In this document: positions 1-8,443 of the stretch, in pieces | Numbering within the stretch: position 1 is the stretch's first letter | Layout of the letters: every line of letters begins with the position of its first letter | DNA from: a bacterium | GTDB taxonomy: Bacteria; Ratteibacteria; UBA8468; B48-G9; JAFGKM01 | Direction of reading: 5' to 3' | DNA: 13,778 bases | NCBI GenBank assembly: GCA_021157805.1 | Contig: JAGGVW010000034.1 | Span: 1 to 13,778 of the forward strand | Position numbers and translations under genes: made by a program | The notes under the pieces: model-generated | Told to the model about the DNA's origin: nothing | The model's database searches: none | The model's input: the letters and a program-made list of their open reading frames with translations, nothing else

Positions 1-1
1 A

Positions 2-1819
2 GGTATTTTATCCCTTGCTATAAATGATAATGATTTATTTCCTGATACTGAACTTGAACTCAAAGATGATATGGCAAGTTTAATTCCTAAGGTTGTCACA
101 TTTAATCCAAGGAAAAGCTTTGTTCCAAATGACCCTGTCCATGGAGCGCTTGTAATTCCCCGTATGTATGAAATTTACAGAAGTTTTTATTCAAGAAAAA
201 CGCACACTGGTGTTAGGGATGATATAATTGAAATGACAGATAAAGATGGTCAAGCTAATATTTCAAGATTCTCACTTAAAACGAATGTTTTTCTATATGC
301 CTTTTTGCTTGATAAAAAAACGGGCAAAATAGTTCTTGCAACAGACCTTGGAGTAAATGGGGACCAGCAATATCCTATTGATACAAAAATTGATTATAAG
401 GAGAAAAAGAAAACAACAGTTCTTTTCCATTGTAAATCAGTATCACTATTTGGTCTTATTGACCCTCAATATCTCGTTTCTCTTGATAAACTTGATGTTT
501 TTGACCTTTCGAACTCTACTCCAGATGCTTATGGATATTTTCTTGAATATCCACAATTTATCCCTTTCATATGGACATCTTATTCAGAACCACAGGGATG
601 TGTTTTTATCAGACCTAGAACAAAAATAAAAATACTTGGGGAATCAGGTCCACTTGGGAAACGGCTCCTTCTTTTGAATTCAAAACCGACTTTGAAAAAT
701 AAGGAATGGGCGGAAGGACTTGGTTTTGATTTTGATAAAATTGATGCGATTTATAATATACCATATCAGGGTGCGAAAGATATGATAATTCTTGATACAT
801 ACAGAAGAGAAAACTTTGAAAAATATGGAATTAAAAATGAAAGATTGGAAGAACTACAAAAAAAATCAAAAGAATTTCTGCAGAAAGCAGAAGATGCAAA
901 GAAAGAAAAAAAATGGTATGATTTCTTGAAATTTTCACGACAGGCACAGGCAATAGAATCAAGAGCATATCCCGATGTAAAAGGGACAGCAAATGATGTT
1001 GTTAAGGGAATAATTTTTTATTTTATGCTGTTACTTCCTTTTGCATATTTTTCTGAAAGATTATTTTTTGGTTTTGCAAAACTTGAAAAGAGAATTGCCG
1101 GAGTTTTTGGAATATTTCTTGTTGTTTACTGGATAATGCGACTTGTTCATCCTGCTTTTAAACTCACAAATGCTCCTGAGGTAATTCTTTTATCCTTTAT
1201 AGTTCTTGCTCTTTCTGCTGTTGTTCTTTCTATTGTTGCTTCAAAATTTGAAGAGCAGATGCAAAGAATGAAAAAAGAAACATCAAAAGTATACGAAACA
1301 GATGTTGGAAGAGTAACTGCAACAGCAACGGCATTTTCTCTTGGTGTTGCAAATATGAAGAGAAGAAAAGTGAGAACAATTCTTACTGCGATTACATTAA
1401 TTCTATTAACATTTACAGTACTTTCATTTACATCCATAAAATCTTATCTTAAATTCAATCAACTTTTAAGACCAAACAAACCACCTTACACAGGAATTTT
1501 ATTAAGGGACCGTTCCTGGTCTCCTCTTCAAAAAATTGCTCTTGAATATACAAAAGATGAATTTTCGTCAAATTCCACTATCTCTCCTCGAGGGTGGTAT
1601 ATATTGAGTAAACTTGGTAATAGGACTGCTATTGAAATAAAATTTAATGGGAAGAGATTTCTTGCTTCTGGAATACTTGGTCTTTCCCCAGAAGAAAATA
1701 AAATTCTTCCAGTTGAAAATACACTATATCAGGTAAATGGATTGAAAGAGATGACGAAAATACTATATTACTTTCCAGAAAAATTGCTTCTTCCTTTGGA
1801 CTTAACAAAAATGATATAG
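2..1819 (+). CDS. FtsX/MacB-type ABC permease, N-terminal part (5' partial, frameshifted)
   Basis: The frame is open from the first bases, so the true start lies upstream and the ATG at 71 is internal. The visible part opens with a long soluble region, including a charged coiled-coil-like stretch around 835-965. Three hydrophobic segments follow (about 1004-1070, 1095-1145 and 1180-1240). Then comes the usual opening of an FtsX domain: a basic motif (NMKRRKVRT) leading into one membrane helix near 1375-1435 and an extracytoplasmic segment. The reading stops at 1817-1819 in the middle of that extracytoplasmic domain. The remaining FtsX helices are in the next reading frame, so this is the first part of one larger gene. 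FtsX-type permeases work with a separate ATPase to move lipoproteins, peptides or drugs or to transmit force; the substrate cannot be told here. The family call is confident, the substrate unknown. Confidence 0.8.
   Translation, partial: GILSLAINDNDLFPDTELELKDDMASLIPKVVTFNPRKSFVPNDPVHGALVIPRMYEIYRSFYSRKTHTGVRDDIIEMTDKDGQANISRFSLKTNVFLYAFLLDKKTGKIVLATDLGVNGDQQYPIDTKIDYKEKKKTTVLFHCKSVSLFGLIDPQYLVSLDKLDVFDLSNSTPDAYGYFLEYPQFIPFIWTSYSEPQGCVFIRPRTKIKILGESGPLGKRLLLLNSKPTLKNKEWAEGLGFDFDKIDAIYNIPYQGAKDMIILDTYRRENFEKYGIKNERLEELQKKSKEFLQKAEDAKKEKKWYDFLKFSRQAQAIESRAYPDVKGTANDVVKGIIFYFMLLLPFAYFSERLFFGFAKLEKRIAGVFGIFLVVYWIMRLVHPAFKLTNAPEVILLSFIVLALSAVVLSIVASKFEEQMQRMKKETSKVYETDVGRVTATATAFSLGVANMKRRKVRTILTAITLILLTFTVLSFTSIKSYLKFNQLLRPNKPPYTGILLRDRSWSPLQKIALEYTKDEFSSNSTISPRGWYILSKLGNRTAIEIKFNGKRFLASGILGLSPEENKILPVENTLYQVNGLKEMTKILYYFPEKLLLPLDLTKMI
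1731..1735 (+). other. Frameshift point in the FtsX-type permease
   Basis: Upstream of about 1732 the family-like reading is in the frame of position 2; downstream it is in the frame one base earlier. Adding one G at the GG of 'tatcaggtaaatgg' restores a continuous ...LYQGKWIERDDEN... reading. I found no X_XXY_YYZ slip heptamer in the shared open stretch 1717-1819. A deleted base, biological or from assembly, is therefore likelier than programmed frameshifting. Confidence 0.7.
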
Positions 1820-1830
1820 GGAAGGCAATT

Positions 1831-3072
1831 TTGAATATCTATGGAAAAAAACTGATTTTAGGCGGGATATTTGATGGAGAAAAACTCAGTAATTTGAAAG
1901 ATATGGATAATGAACCAATAACTCCTGTTGATTTTTCTTCTCTCCCTGAGAAAGAAATATCAAAAATGAAAATGGAGAAAACAGCACAGGTTTATACTTC
2001 TCAAACGAAATTACAAAGTTTCACACATACTGAAGGTTCAAACATAGTTATAGTTCCATTTAAAACTTTGTTGAGAATAGGAGGAACACTCCAGTCAATC
2101 GCTGTTAAATTTTCAGATAAAATTGTTTCACCAGCAGAAGCAGTTGAAAATTTTATTACTAAACTTGCAGTAATTCTTTTTGCTGGATATGGAAATAAAA
2201 CATTTGTTTATAGTAGTATGGGATTCACTTCTTTTTCCGGTTTAAGCAATTTAATAATTCCAATTTTGATAGCAGCTTTAATTGTTCTCAATACAATGCT
2301 TGGTTCTGTTTATGAAAGATTGAGAGAAATAGGAACTTACAGTGCAGTTGGTCTTGCTCCTGTTCATATTGCCTCTCTTTTCCTTGCTGAATCACTTGTT
2401 TATGCCGTTTTAGGGGCAGTTGCTGGATATTTATTAGGACAGATAATTTCTAAAATTCTAATGGTAACGGGTCTTTTAAAAGGTCTTGTATTAAATTACT
2501 CTTCAATGTCAGCTGTTTTTGCTACAATTATAATCTTTATTACTGTAATTCTTTCAACTCTTTATCCAGCAAGGAAAGCATCACAGATGGCAGTTCCTGA
2601 TGTTACAAGAAAATGGGTTCTTCCTGAACCAAAGGGAGATATATGGGAATTTGAATTTCCATTTACTGTGAGTGAATATGAAGTTTTAGGACTGGTAACA
2701 TTTTTAACTGAATATTTCAATTCATATCAGGATGTTTCTCTTGGTAATTTTTATACCAACGGTGCTACCTTAAAATATGAAAAACTTTCATCTGGTAAAA
2801 ATAAATATGTTGTTGAGACAGAGGTATGGCTTGCTCCATTTGACCTTGGTGTAAGTCAGAAATTTTCAATGATTCTGGAACCACTTGGACAGTATAATTT
2901 CTACACGATTGATTTGCATATGAAAAGAACAAGTGGTGAATCAAATGATTGGAAACGACTTAATAGAAGATTCCTTGATGGTATAAGAAAACAATTTCTT
3001 ATATGGAGAACTGTAAGTTCAGAAATAAAGAAGGACTATGAAAAACAGGGAAAAGAACTTTTGAAATTGTAA
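1831..3072 (+). CDS. FtsX/MacB-type ABC permease, C-terminal part (same gene, -1 frame)
   Basis: The nominal start is a TTG at 1831. However, this frame is open from 1717 and already reads sensible family sequence there (GKWIERDDENT, LLSRKIASSFG), so the part really begins at the frameshift near 1732. It holds the rest of the extracytoplasmic domain and then three membrane helices (about 2245-2300, 2365-2455 and 2515-2570). The signature YERLREIGTYSAVGL lies between the first two, and YPARKASQMAVPDV follows the third; both are typical of the FtsX C-terminus. About 150 residues after the last helix form a soluble tail I do not recognise. A GGGAAGG stretch at 1819-1825 sits 5 nt before the TTG, so re-initiation cannot be excluded. 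Splitting the domain there would still make little structural sense. The OPT-like gene begins 13 nt downstream, which suggests one operon. Confidence 0.8.
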   Translation: MNIYGKKLILGGIFDGEKLSNLKDMDNEPITPVDFSSLPEKEISKMKMEKTAQVYTSQTKLQSFTHTEGSNIVIVPFKTLLRIGGTLQSIAVKFSDKIVSPAEAVENFITKLAVILFAGYGNKTFVYSSMGFTSFSGLSNLIIPILIAALIVLNTMLGSVYERLREIGTYSAVGLAPVHIASLFLAESLVYAVLGAVAGYLLGQIISKILMVTGLLKGLVLNYSSMSAVFATIIIFITVILSTLYPARKASQMAVPDVTRKWVLPEPKGDIWEFEFPFTVSEYEVLGLVTFLTEYFNSYQDVSLGNFYTNGATLKYEKLSSGKNKYVVETEVWLAPFDLGVSQKFSMILEPLGQYNFYTIDLHMKRTSGESNDWKRLNRRFLDGIRKQFLIWRTVSSEIKKDYEKQGKELLKL

Positions 3073-3085
3073 AAGGAAGGTGAAA

Positions 3086-5068
3086 ATGAACCAGGAAATT
3101 AAAGAAGAGGTTTATCAACCAGAAATTGAAGAATCATTTCAGGAAGGTTTTAATAGAAAAACAGTTTTTGCTGCTCTTTTCATTGGTTTCATTATGCTTC
3201 CAGGTTCAATATATCTTGGTCTTATAACAGGGGCAGGACTTGGAGGAGCGGCTCAATGGGTTACTGTTATTCTTCTTGTTGAGATTGCAAAAAGGTCTTT
3301 TGTTCAATTAAAGAGACAGGAGATTTATATTGTTTATATGATAGCAAGGTCCCTTGTTGCAGCAGGACTTGTTCTTGGAGCAGCAAGTTTGGTTTTACAG
3401 GGAGGGGCTTTCAGTGATTTAATATGGAAGCAATATCTCGTTCAGTCACCTTATGCAAAATCATTTGGACTTACTCCACACATACCTCGCTGGGCTGTTC
3501 CTCCTGCTGGGTCTGAAGCACTTTTAAAAAGAACTTTTTTAAATAGGGCATGGGCTATACCAATTTTGCTTATTATAGTTCACAATATTCTTTTTAGAAT
3601 AAATTATTTCTCTCTTGGATACACTCTTTTTAGAATAACAAGTGATAAAGAAGGACTTCCTTTCCCAATGGCTCCAGTTGCTGCAGAAGGTGCAACAGCT
3701 TTAGCAGAAGTAAGTGCTAAAAAAGAGACATGGAGATGGAGGGTTTTCAGTATTTCTGCAATGATAGGTGTAATTTTTGGTGCTTTTTATGTTGTAATAC
3801 CAACAATTACAGGTCTTTTAATGACAAAGCCCTTTCAACTTATACCAATTCCCTGGGTTGATTTTACTGAGCAACTGGGAACTATTTTTCCTTCTTCACT
3901 TCTTGGATGGGTAACTGACCTTGGAGCAATTTTTACTGGTTTTGTTCTCCCATTCTGGGTTGTTTTTGGCTCTTTTATTGGTTCTGTTGTTGCAAAAGTT
4001 TTTGGAAATCCTCTTTTATATAAGATTGGAATTATAAAGAACTGGCAGAGTGGTATGACAGCAATTCCTGCAAATGTTGTTACAACAATGGATTTCTGGA
4101 TAAATGTTATTATTGGTGGAGGAATAGTCGTTGGTCTCATAGGTGTATGGAAAACAATTTCTTCTTTTGCCAAAACAAAGGGTATGAAAAAAGTTGAAAA
4201 GAAATTACCTGAAGGAAGAGGCGATTATCCAATTCCTGTTGCTATTGGAATATGGTTTATTTCAACTTTGATTTATATAATTATATGCCATATTCTTGTT
4301 CCAAAATTTCCTGTTGCTTTATTTTTATTTTTTGGGTTTTTCTTAACACCGTTTTTGAGTTATACATCAGCGAGAATGTTTGGAATAACAGGAGTTGCAA
4401 CAGGGATTTCATTTCCAATGGTAAGGGAAGCAACATTTATTTTAAGTGGATATAAGGGGGCTGATATATGGTTTGCTCCAGTTCCTTATTTTAATCATGG
4501 GTGGACTGCTCAAGCATTTAAACAACTTGAATTGACAAGAACAAAATTTACTTCCTGGTATAAAGCAGAATTCACTGCTCTTGGAATAATGCTTTTCTGT
4601 AGTTTCCTTTTCTGGTCAATAATATGGAGAATGAATCCAATCCCTTCTTCTACCTATCCTTTTGTTCAAAAAATGTGGCCTATGAGTGCAATTTTCCAGA
4701 GTTTATGGGCAACAAGCACCCTTGAAACAGGTCAGAAATGGATGATTAAAGCAATCAAACTAAAATACATTCTTGGAGCAATTGGTGTTGACTTTCTTCT
4801 CTATTTCTTACTATTTGTTTTTAAGGCACCACTTTCAATATTTTATGGAATTGTTGGTGGAGTTGCAGCACTTCCCCATTATGTTCTTCCAATGTTTTTT
4901 GGAGCACTTCTTGGAAGATTTTATTTTGCAAAAAAAATTGGAAAAGAAAAATGGAGAAGGTATACTCCTATAATTCTTGCTGGTTATGCCTGTGGAATGG
5001 GACTCGTTGGTATGGTTTCAATTGCAGTTGCTTTGATCGCAAAAACAGTGTTCCAGATAATTTTCTAA
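3086..5068 (+). CDS. OPT-like polytopic membrane transporter
   Basis: This is a membrane protein of about 660 residues. A short acidic N-terminal tail is followed by roughly a dozen or more hydrophobic segments spread along its whole length. The motif GLPFPMAPVAAEGATALAE near residue 189 and the segment YLGLITGAG after the first helix resemble bacterial proteins annotated as OPT (oligopeptide/siderophore) family or 'peptide transporter'. OPT proteins are proton-coupled importers of peptides or metal chelates in the inner membrane; the substrate here is not determinable. I chose the ATG at 3086 over the in-frame GTG at 3080 because AAGGAAGGTG (3074-3083) is a good ribosome-binding site for it. 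It lies 13 nt after the permease and probably shares its transcript. The family call rests on remembered motifs, so confidence is moderate. Confidence 0.65.
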   Translation: MNQEIKEEVYQPEIEESFQEGFNRKTVFAALFIGFIMLPGSIYLGLITGAGLGGAAQWVTVILLVEIAKRSFVQLKRQEIYIVYMIARSLVAAGLVLGAASLVLQGGAFSDLIWKQYLVQSPYAKSFGLTPHIPRWAVPPAGSEALLKRTFLNRAWAIPILLIIVHNILFRINYFSLGYTLFRITSDKEGLPFPMAPVAAEGATALAEVSAKKETWRWRVFSISAMIGVIFGAFYVVIPTITGLLMTKPFQLIPIPWVDFTEQLGTIFPSSLLGWVTDLGAIFTGFVLPFWVVFGSFIGSVVAKVFGNPLLYKIGIIKNWQSGMTAIPANVVTTMDFWINVIIGGGIVVGLIGVWKTISSFAKTKGMKKVEKKLPEGRGDYPIPVAIGIWFISTLIYIIICHILVPKFPVALFLFFGFFLTPFLSYTSARMFGITGVATGISFPMVREATFILSGYKGADIWFAPVPYFNHGWTAQAFKQLELTRTKFTSWYKAEFTALGIMLFCSFLFWSIIWRMNPIPSSTYPFVQKMWPMSAIFQSLWATSTLETGQKWMIKAIKLKYILGAIGVDFLLYFLLFVFKAPLSIFYGIVGGVAALPHYVLPMFFGALLGRFYFAKKIGKEKWRRYTPIILAGYACGMGLVGMVSIAVALIAKTVFQIIF

Positions 5069-5087
5069 GACCAAACCGGGGTTGGTC
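5069..5087. terminator. Small hairpin between convergent genes, possible weak bidirectional terminator
   Basis: GACCAA and TTGGTC form a perfect 6-bp stem around a 7-nt loop immediately after the transporter stop, and they overlap the stop codon of the minus-strand nuclease. Its position between convergent genes suits a terminator, but neither side has a T-tract. Intrinsic termination is therefore uncertain. Confidence 0.3.
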
Positions 5088-6480
5088 AGAGGGCAAGTTC
5101 TTCAAGGTAGGAAGGAGCATATATTTCTGAATTCAGACGTTCTTTCAAAAAAGTAGAAAAATCATTTATAACTTCCTCTTCACCGTGTATAAGAAATATT
5201 TTTTTCACATCTTTAATTTTATCAATCCAGAAAAATAATTCGTCTCTATCAGCATGGGCAGAGAAACCATTTATCTTTTCAATTCTTGCTTTTACTGGAT
5301 AATATTTTCCAAGTATCCTTACTTCTTTTGCTCCTTCAATTATTTCTCTTCCGAGAGTTCCTTTTGCTTGATAGCCAACAAAAAGAATTGTTGATTCTTC
5401 TCTTATTATATTTGTTATAAGATGATGTTTTATTCTTCCTCCTGTGCACATTCCACTTCCTGCCATGATAATTGAGGAACCTTTTATGTAATTTATACCT
5501 TTTGATTCATGAACGCTTCTTGTAAGTTTTAAAAGAGGAAAATCAAATGGAGAGTTTCCTTCTTTTATCATTTTTTGTGTCTCCTGGTCAAAATATTCAG
5601 TGTATTTTTCAAAGACTTCAGTAACATTTATAGCCATAGGGCTATCAACAAAAACAAGAGTATGAGGAATCAGGTCTTCAATGAGGAGTTTCCTGAGGAA
5701 ATAAAGTATCTCCTGTGCTCTTTCTATTGCAAATGTAGGAATTACAATATTACCACCATTTTCAACTGTCTGGTTAATTACATTTTTAAGTTTTTCTTCT
5801 CCTTCTTGCTGGTCCTCATGTAGACGGTTTCCATAAGTGCATTCCATAAAAACAATATCACCTGTGTTAAAAATTGTAGGATTTTTTAAGACAACTTTTT
5901 CCCATCTCCCAATATCTCCTGAAAATATTAATTTTTTTATTCTGCCATTTTCTTCAATATTGAGTTCAACCATAGAAGAACCGAGTATATGTCCTGCATC
6001 ATGAAAAACAAAATTTATATTATCTGAAATTTTGATTTCTTCTTCATATTTTTTTTTGGAAAAAAGAGGGAAAACACTTTCAGCATCATCCATTGTATAA
6101 AGAGGGATTTCAGGATATGGACCCTTTCTTTTCTCTTTTTGATGTCTTTTTCTTTTCTTTTCAGCATCTTCTTCCTGTAATTTACCAGCATCAAGTAAAG
6201 CAATTTTAACAATTTCTTCAGTTGGTTCTGTGCAGTAAATCTTACCTTCAAACCCATCTCTAACAATTTTTGGCAGATATCCACAGTGGTCAAGATGAGC
6301 ATGAGTTAAAATAATAAAATCAATACTTTCAGGTTTAACAGGAAGTTTATCCCAGTTTCTATTTTTAAGACCTCTTTCCTGAAAAAGGCCACAATCTATG
6401 AGAAATTTTTTTCCATCTGCTTCTATTAAAAATTTTGAGCCAGTTACATTTTTACCGGCTCCAAGTATTTTAACTTTCAT
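5086..6480 (-). CDS. MBL-fold/beta-CASP ribonuclease (CPSF73/TTHA0252-like)
   Basis: This 464-residue protein has the full metallo-beta-lactamase plus beta-CASP layout. The metal-binding motif HAHLDH is at residues 60-65, His164 lies in DAGHILGS and Asp189 in FSGDIGR. The beta-CASP motifs are ECTYGNR (Glu213), GFSAHAD (His409) and the closing IHGE (His432). All ligands expected for a two-zinc site are present, so it should be active. Members of this family are RNA endo- or 5'-exonucleases; a role in RNA decay or processing in the cytoplasm is likely, though the substrate is not visible. A lysine/arginine-rich insert (about residues 107-119) may bind RNA. The ATG is supported by AAAGGAG at 6486-6492. 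It is a single-gene unit, convergent with the transporter and divergent from the eroded locus at 6633. Confidence 0.92.
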   Translation of the reverse strand: MKVKILGAGKNVTGSKFLIEADGKKFLIDCGLFQERGLKNRNWDKLPVKPESIDFIILTHAHLDHCGYLPKIVRDGFEGKIYCTEPTEEIVKIALLDAGKLQEEDAEKKRKRHQKEKRKGPYPEIPLYTMDDAESVFPLFSKKKYEEEIKISDNINFVFHDAGHILGSSMVELNIEENGRIKKLIFSGDIGRWEKVVLKNPTIFNTGDIVFMECTYGNRLHEDQQEGEEKLKNVINQTVENGGNIVIPTFAIERAQEILYFLRKLLIEDLIPHTLVFVDSPMAINVTEVFEKYTEYFDQETQKMIKEGNSPFDFPLLKLTRSVHESKGINYIKGSSIIMAGSGMCTGGRIKHHLITNIIREESTILFVGYQAKGTLGREIIEGAKEVRILGKYYPVKARIEKINGFSAHADRDELFFWIDKIKDVKKIFLIHGEEEVINDFSTFLKERLNSEIYAPSYLEELAL

Positions 6481-6577
6481 ATTTACTCCTTTATATTACA
6501 GTTTTTTAGATTAACAATTTTAAATTTTACTATTTTAAAAATGGAAAGCAAAATTTTTAATTACTTTTTTTGTATAT

Positions 6578-6583
6578 TATAAT
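6578..6583 (+). promoter_or_regulatory. Candidate -10 box (TATAAT) for the eroded 6633 locus
   Basis: A perfect TATAAT lies 49 nt before the ATG at 6633, inside an AT-rich divergent intergenic region (6481-6632). No good -35 is seen at the expected spacing (TTTTAA), and TATAAT occurs easily in such AT-rich DNA. The call is weak. An AAGGAAG ribosome-binding site precedes the ATG at 6633. Confidence 0.35.
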
Positions 6584-6632
6584 GTTATAAGGCTCGGAAT
6601 AGGAAAATTTACAAAGTTTAAAGGAAGATAAT

Positions 6633-8087
6633 ATGAAAAAATATTTAAGTAGGAATTCTTGAAATATTTTTTCTAATTGGCTGGAAGTCAGAAGAAAAAA
6701 TCATAACTGAAACTGGCACAATAAAATATATTCAGTTGGAAGGTGGTTTTTATGGAATTGTCACCGAAAAAGGGGAAAAATATCTGCCTATAAACTTAAA
6801 AAAGGAATTTAAAGAAGATGGATTAAGAATTTGGTTCAAAGCAAGGCCAAAAAAGGTTGTTACAATTCAAATGTGGGGAAAACCAATTGAGATTTTGGAA
6901 ATAAGAAAAGTTGAAAAATTTTTTAAAGTAAAAGTTGTAGTTCTTTATGAAAGAATAGGAGATGGGAAATTGATTAATAGGAATGTGGAAGATGAAATAA
7001 AAATTTTTAAGGAAACAAATACAGATTTCATTTTCAGAGGTTTCTGGAGATGGAACCCCTGTCCAGAAAAATGTGATGACTTACCAAATATAAATATGAG
7101 AAAAAAATGTAAACTTTTGGGATATAGTTACTACCATTTAGAAAAAACAATTTCAAAAATAAAGAAAGAAATTCCTGGAATAATTATTTGTGGAGCAATT
7201 CCTGCCCAAATAATTCAGAGAAAAGGGGTCTGGAATCCACAAACAAAAGAAATTATAAGATACCCTGAAACCTGGGACTTAGCTTTAGATCCCTCAAAAT
7301 GGAAAATAGATATGTCAAAAGAAGAACTTCAATGTAGATTTGCAAAAACTCATTTCTGGATACCTCAAGATTTAGATTGCAGAGATTACAATCCAGATAC
7401 TGCTTCATCTTATTTTCCAGATATTACCAATAAAAAATTTCAGGAATTACTTCTAAGTTGGGCAAAAAGACAAATAGATGCAGGTGTTAATGCTGTCTGG
7501 ATTGATATGCTTTTTAGACAGGTAATAATGCTTTATAGAATAAACAGAGATTTTAATCATCCCTCTGTAAAAGAAAGTTATGATGCAGTGTGTAAAATTG
7601 TGAAAAAAATCCACGAGTATGGAGAGAAAAAAGGAAAGGATATTCTTGTAGGAAGCTGGCCTACTGCAATTTATTTTCCTTATCCTCCACCAAAACTTGA
7701 TTTTGTCACCGTTTCTCCTTCAAGGAGAGAGGTAAGAGAGATGAAACTTGATGGGAAGAAATGGGATAAAAGATTAAAATTAATTAGAAAAAAGTTTGGA
7801 AATATTCCTGTTTTTGCCTTCATAGATTGGGCAGGAAGTACAAAAAACCCTTGGGAGAGTTCAGTCAGGTTTTGACGAAAGAGGAACAGGAAGAATTTTT
7901 AAGAAAATCTGATGATTTTTTCTCCCGGAGAAATGTAATATTTGTCTTCCCAGTTCATGGTGGATTTATGGGGCAGGATGCTAAAATTTTATCTTTCGGG
8001 AAGTCAAGAGTTTATGATTCTTTTGCTCCAGAGTTTGAGACTTATGAAACTATAAAGGAACTTGCTCGGGATAAAGCAGGAAATTGA
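6633..8087 (+). pseudogene. Eroded lipoprotein-like/TIM-barrel glycoside-hydrolase-like gene (two frame breaks)
   Basis: The best start is the ATG at 6633 behind AAGGAAG, but that frame stops after 9 codons. Removing one A near 6650-6651 joins it to the main frame and gives a signal-peptide-like start ending LIG-W-KSEEK, where a lipoprotein would have Cys. The main frame (open from 6649; nominal TTG at 6736) first gives a small beta-rich domain (TGTIKYIQLEGGFYGIV...MWGKPIEI). It then gives about 300 residues with a TIM-barrel look: VVVLYERIGDG, FIFRGFWRWNPCP, GVNAVWIDML with Asp near 7504, and FAFIDWAG. This part resembles uncharacterised glycoside-hydrolase-like proteins, but I cannot name a family. 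The frame ends at 7875. Its continuation (LGEFSQVLTKEEQEEF... to the stop at 8087) is in the -1 frame, joined across A6C3 at 7842-7850. Several lesions together argue for a decaying gene. Confidence 0.65.
7842..7848 (+). other. A_AAA_AAC slip heptamer at the frame change
   Basis: In the upstream frame the codons read aca AAA AAC cct, so A_AAA_AAC is in the correct phase for tandem -1 slippage. A -1 shift here continues as Pro-Leu-Gly-Glu-Phe-Ser-Gln and runs to the stop at 8085-8087. The same place is also the likeliest site for a lost A or C in a homopolymer run. I see no strong stimulatory hairpin or upstream Shine-Dalgarno at the usual distance. Confidence 0.35.
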
Positions 8088-8443
8088 GCTGAAAGAAGTA
8101 GTAAAAACAACTTACCTTTTAGATGTAATTGATTTATTACAAAACAAAAGTGCTTGCTTTAAGTTTGCAGGGAATTGTGAATAGAAGAGAGCCCAGATTG
8201 TATGTTTTATTGGAAAGCAAAGATAAATTTGGAAATCTTTCCCAGAAGTGGCTCAAATATTATAAATCAAAAAGATGGGTTGAGTTTAAAGAAATTTCGG
8301 CAAGAGAGTCAATTAAAAAGTATAAAAACAAGATAAAAGGTTTTGTGGTCTATGACCCGGATTTTAAACACTCAATAAAGAAGATCTATGTAGAGAAAAT
8401 TAATTACTTCAGATTAAAAATTCATCAGCTTGTGGATTTTTAA
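8086..8443 (+). pseudogene. Fragment of a GxGYxYP-type protein (N-terminal domain), broken
   Basis: One frame reads ELKEVVKTTYLLDVIDLLQ from 8086. The frame of 8129-8443 then continues with VLALSLQGIVNRREPRLYVL, W-K-Y-Y repeats and GFVVYDPD. A lead-in followed by LSLQGIVNR-xPRLY matches, as I recall it, the N-terminal domain of GxGYxYP putative glycoside hydrolases. The two frames meet in the A-rich stretch near 8135-8150, so an indel separates them. There is no ATG before the fragment, and after the VVYDPD motif the sequence loses family character and stops. Only about 110 residues remain of a protein that is normally several hundred residues long. It follows the TIM-barrel remnant directly and could be a fused or co-transcribed partner in carbohydrate breakdown. 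The family call is moderate; that it is broken is well supported. Confidence 0.6.

Noticed and set aside
1147..1437. Minus-strand ORF of 96 codons inside the permease
   Set aside because: Shadow of the permease reading; no ribosome-binding site and no recognisable sequence.
1717..1819. Programmed frameshifting in the permease
   Set aside because: No X_XXY_YYZ heptamer in correct phase exists in the shared open stretch, and the sequence match changes frame at a GG pair, not at a slip site.
3835..4173. Minus-strand ORF of 112 codons inside the transporter gene
   Set aside because: It lies antisense to a convincing membrane protein, has no family-like motif, and its composition is what the complement of transporter codons gives.
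6015..6302. Minus-strand ORF of 95 codons within the nuclease gene
   Set aside because: Alternate frame of the beta-CASP nuclease, which has all its catalytic motifs in the main frame.
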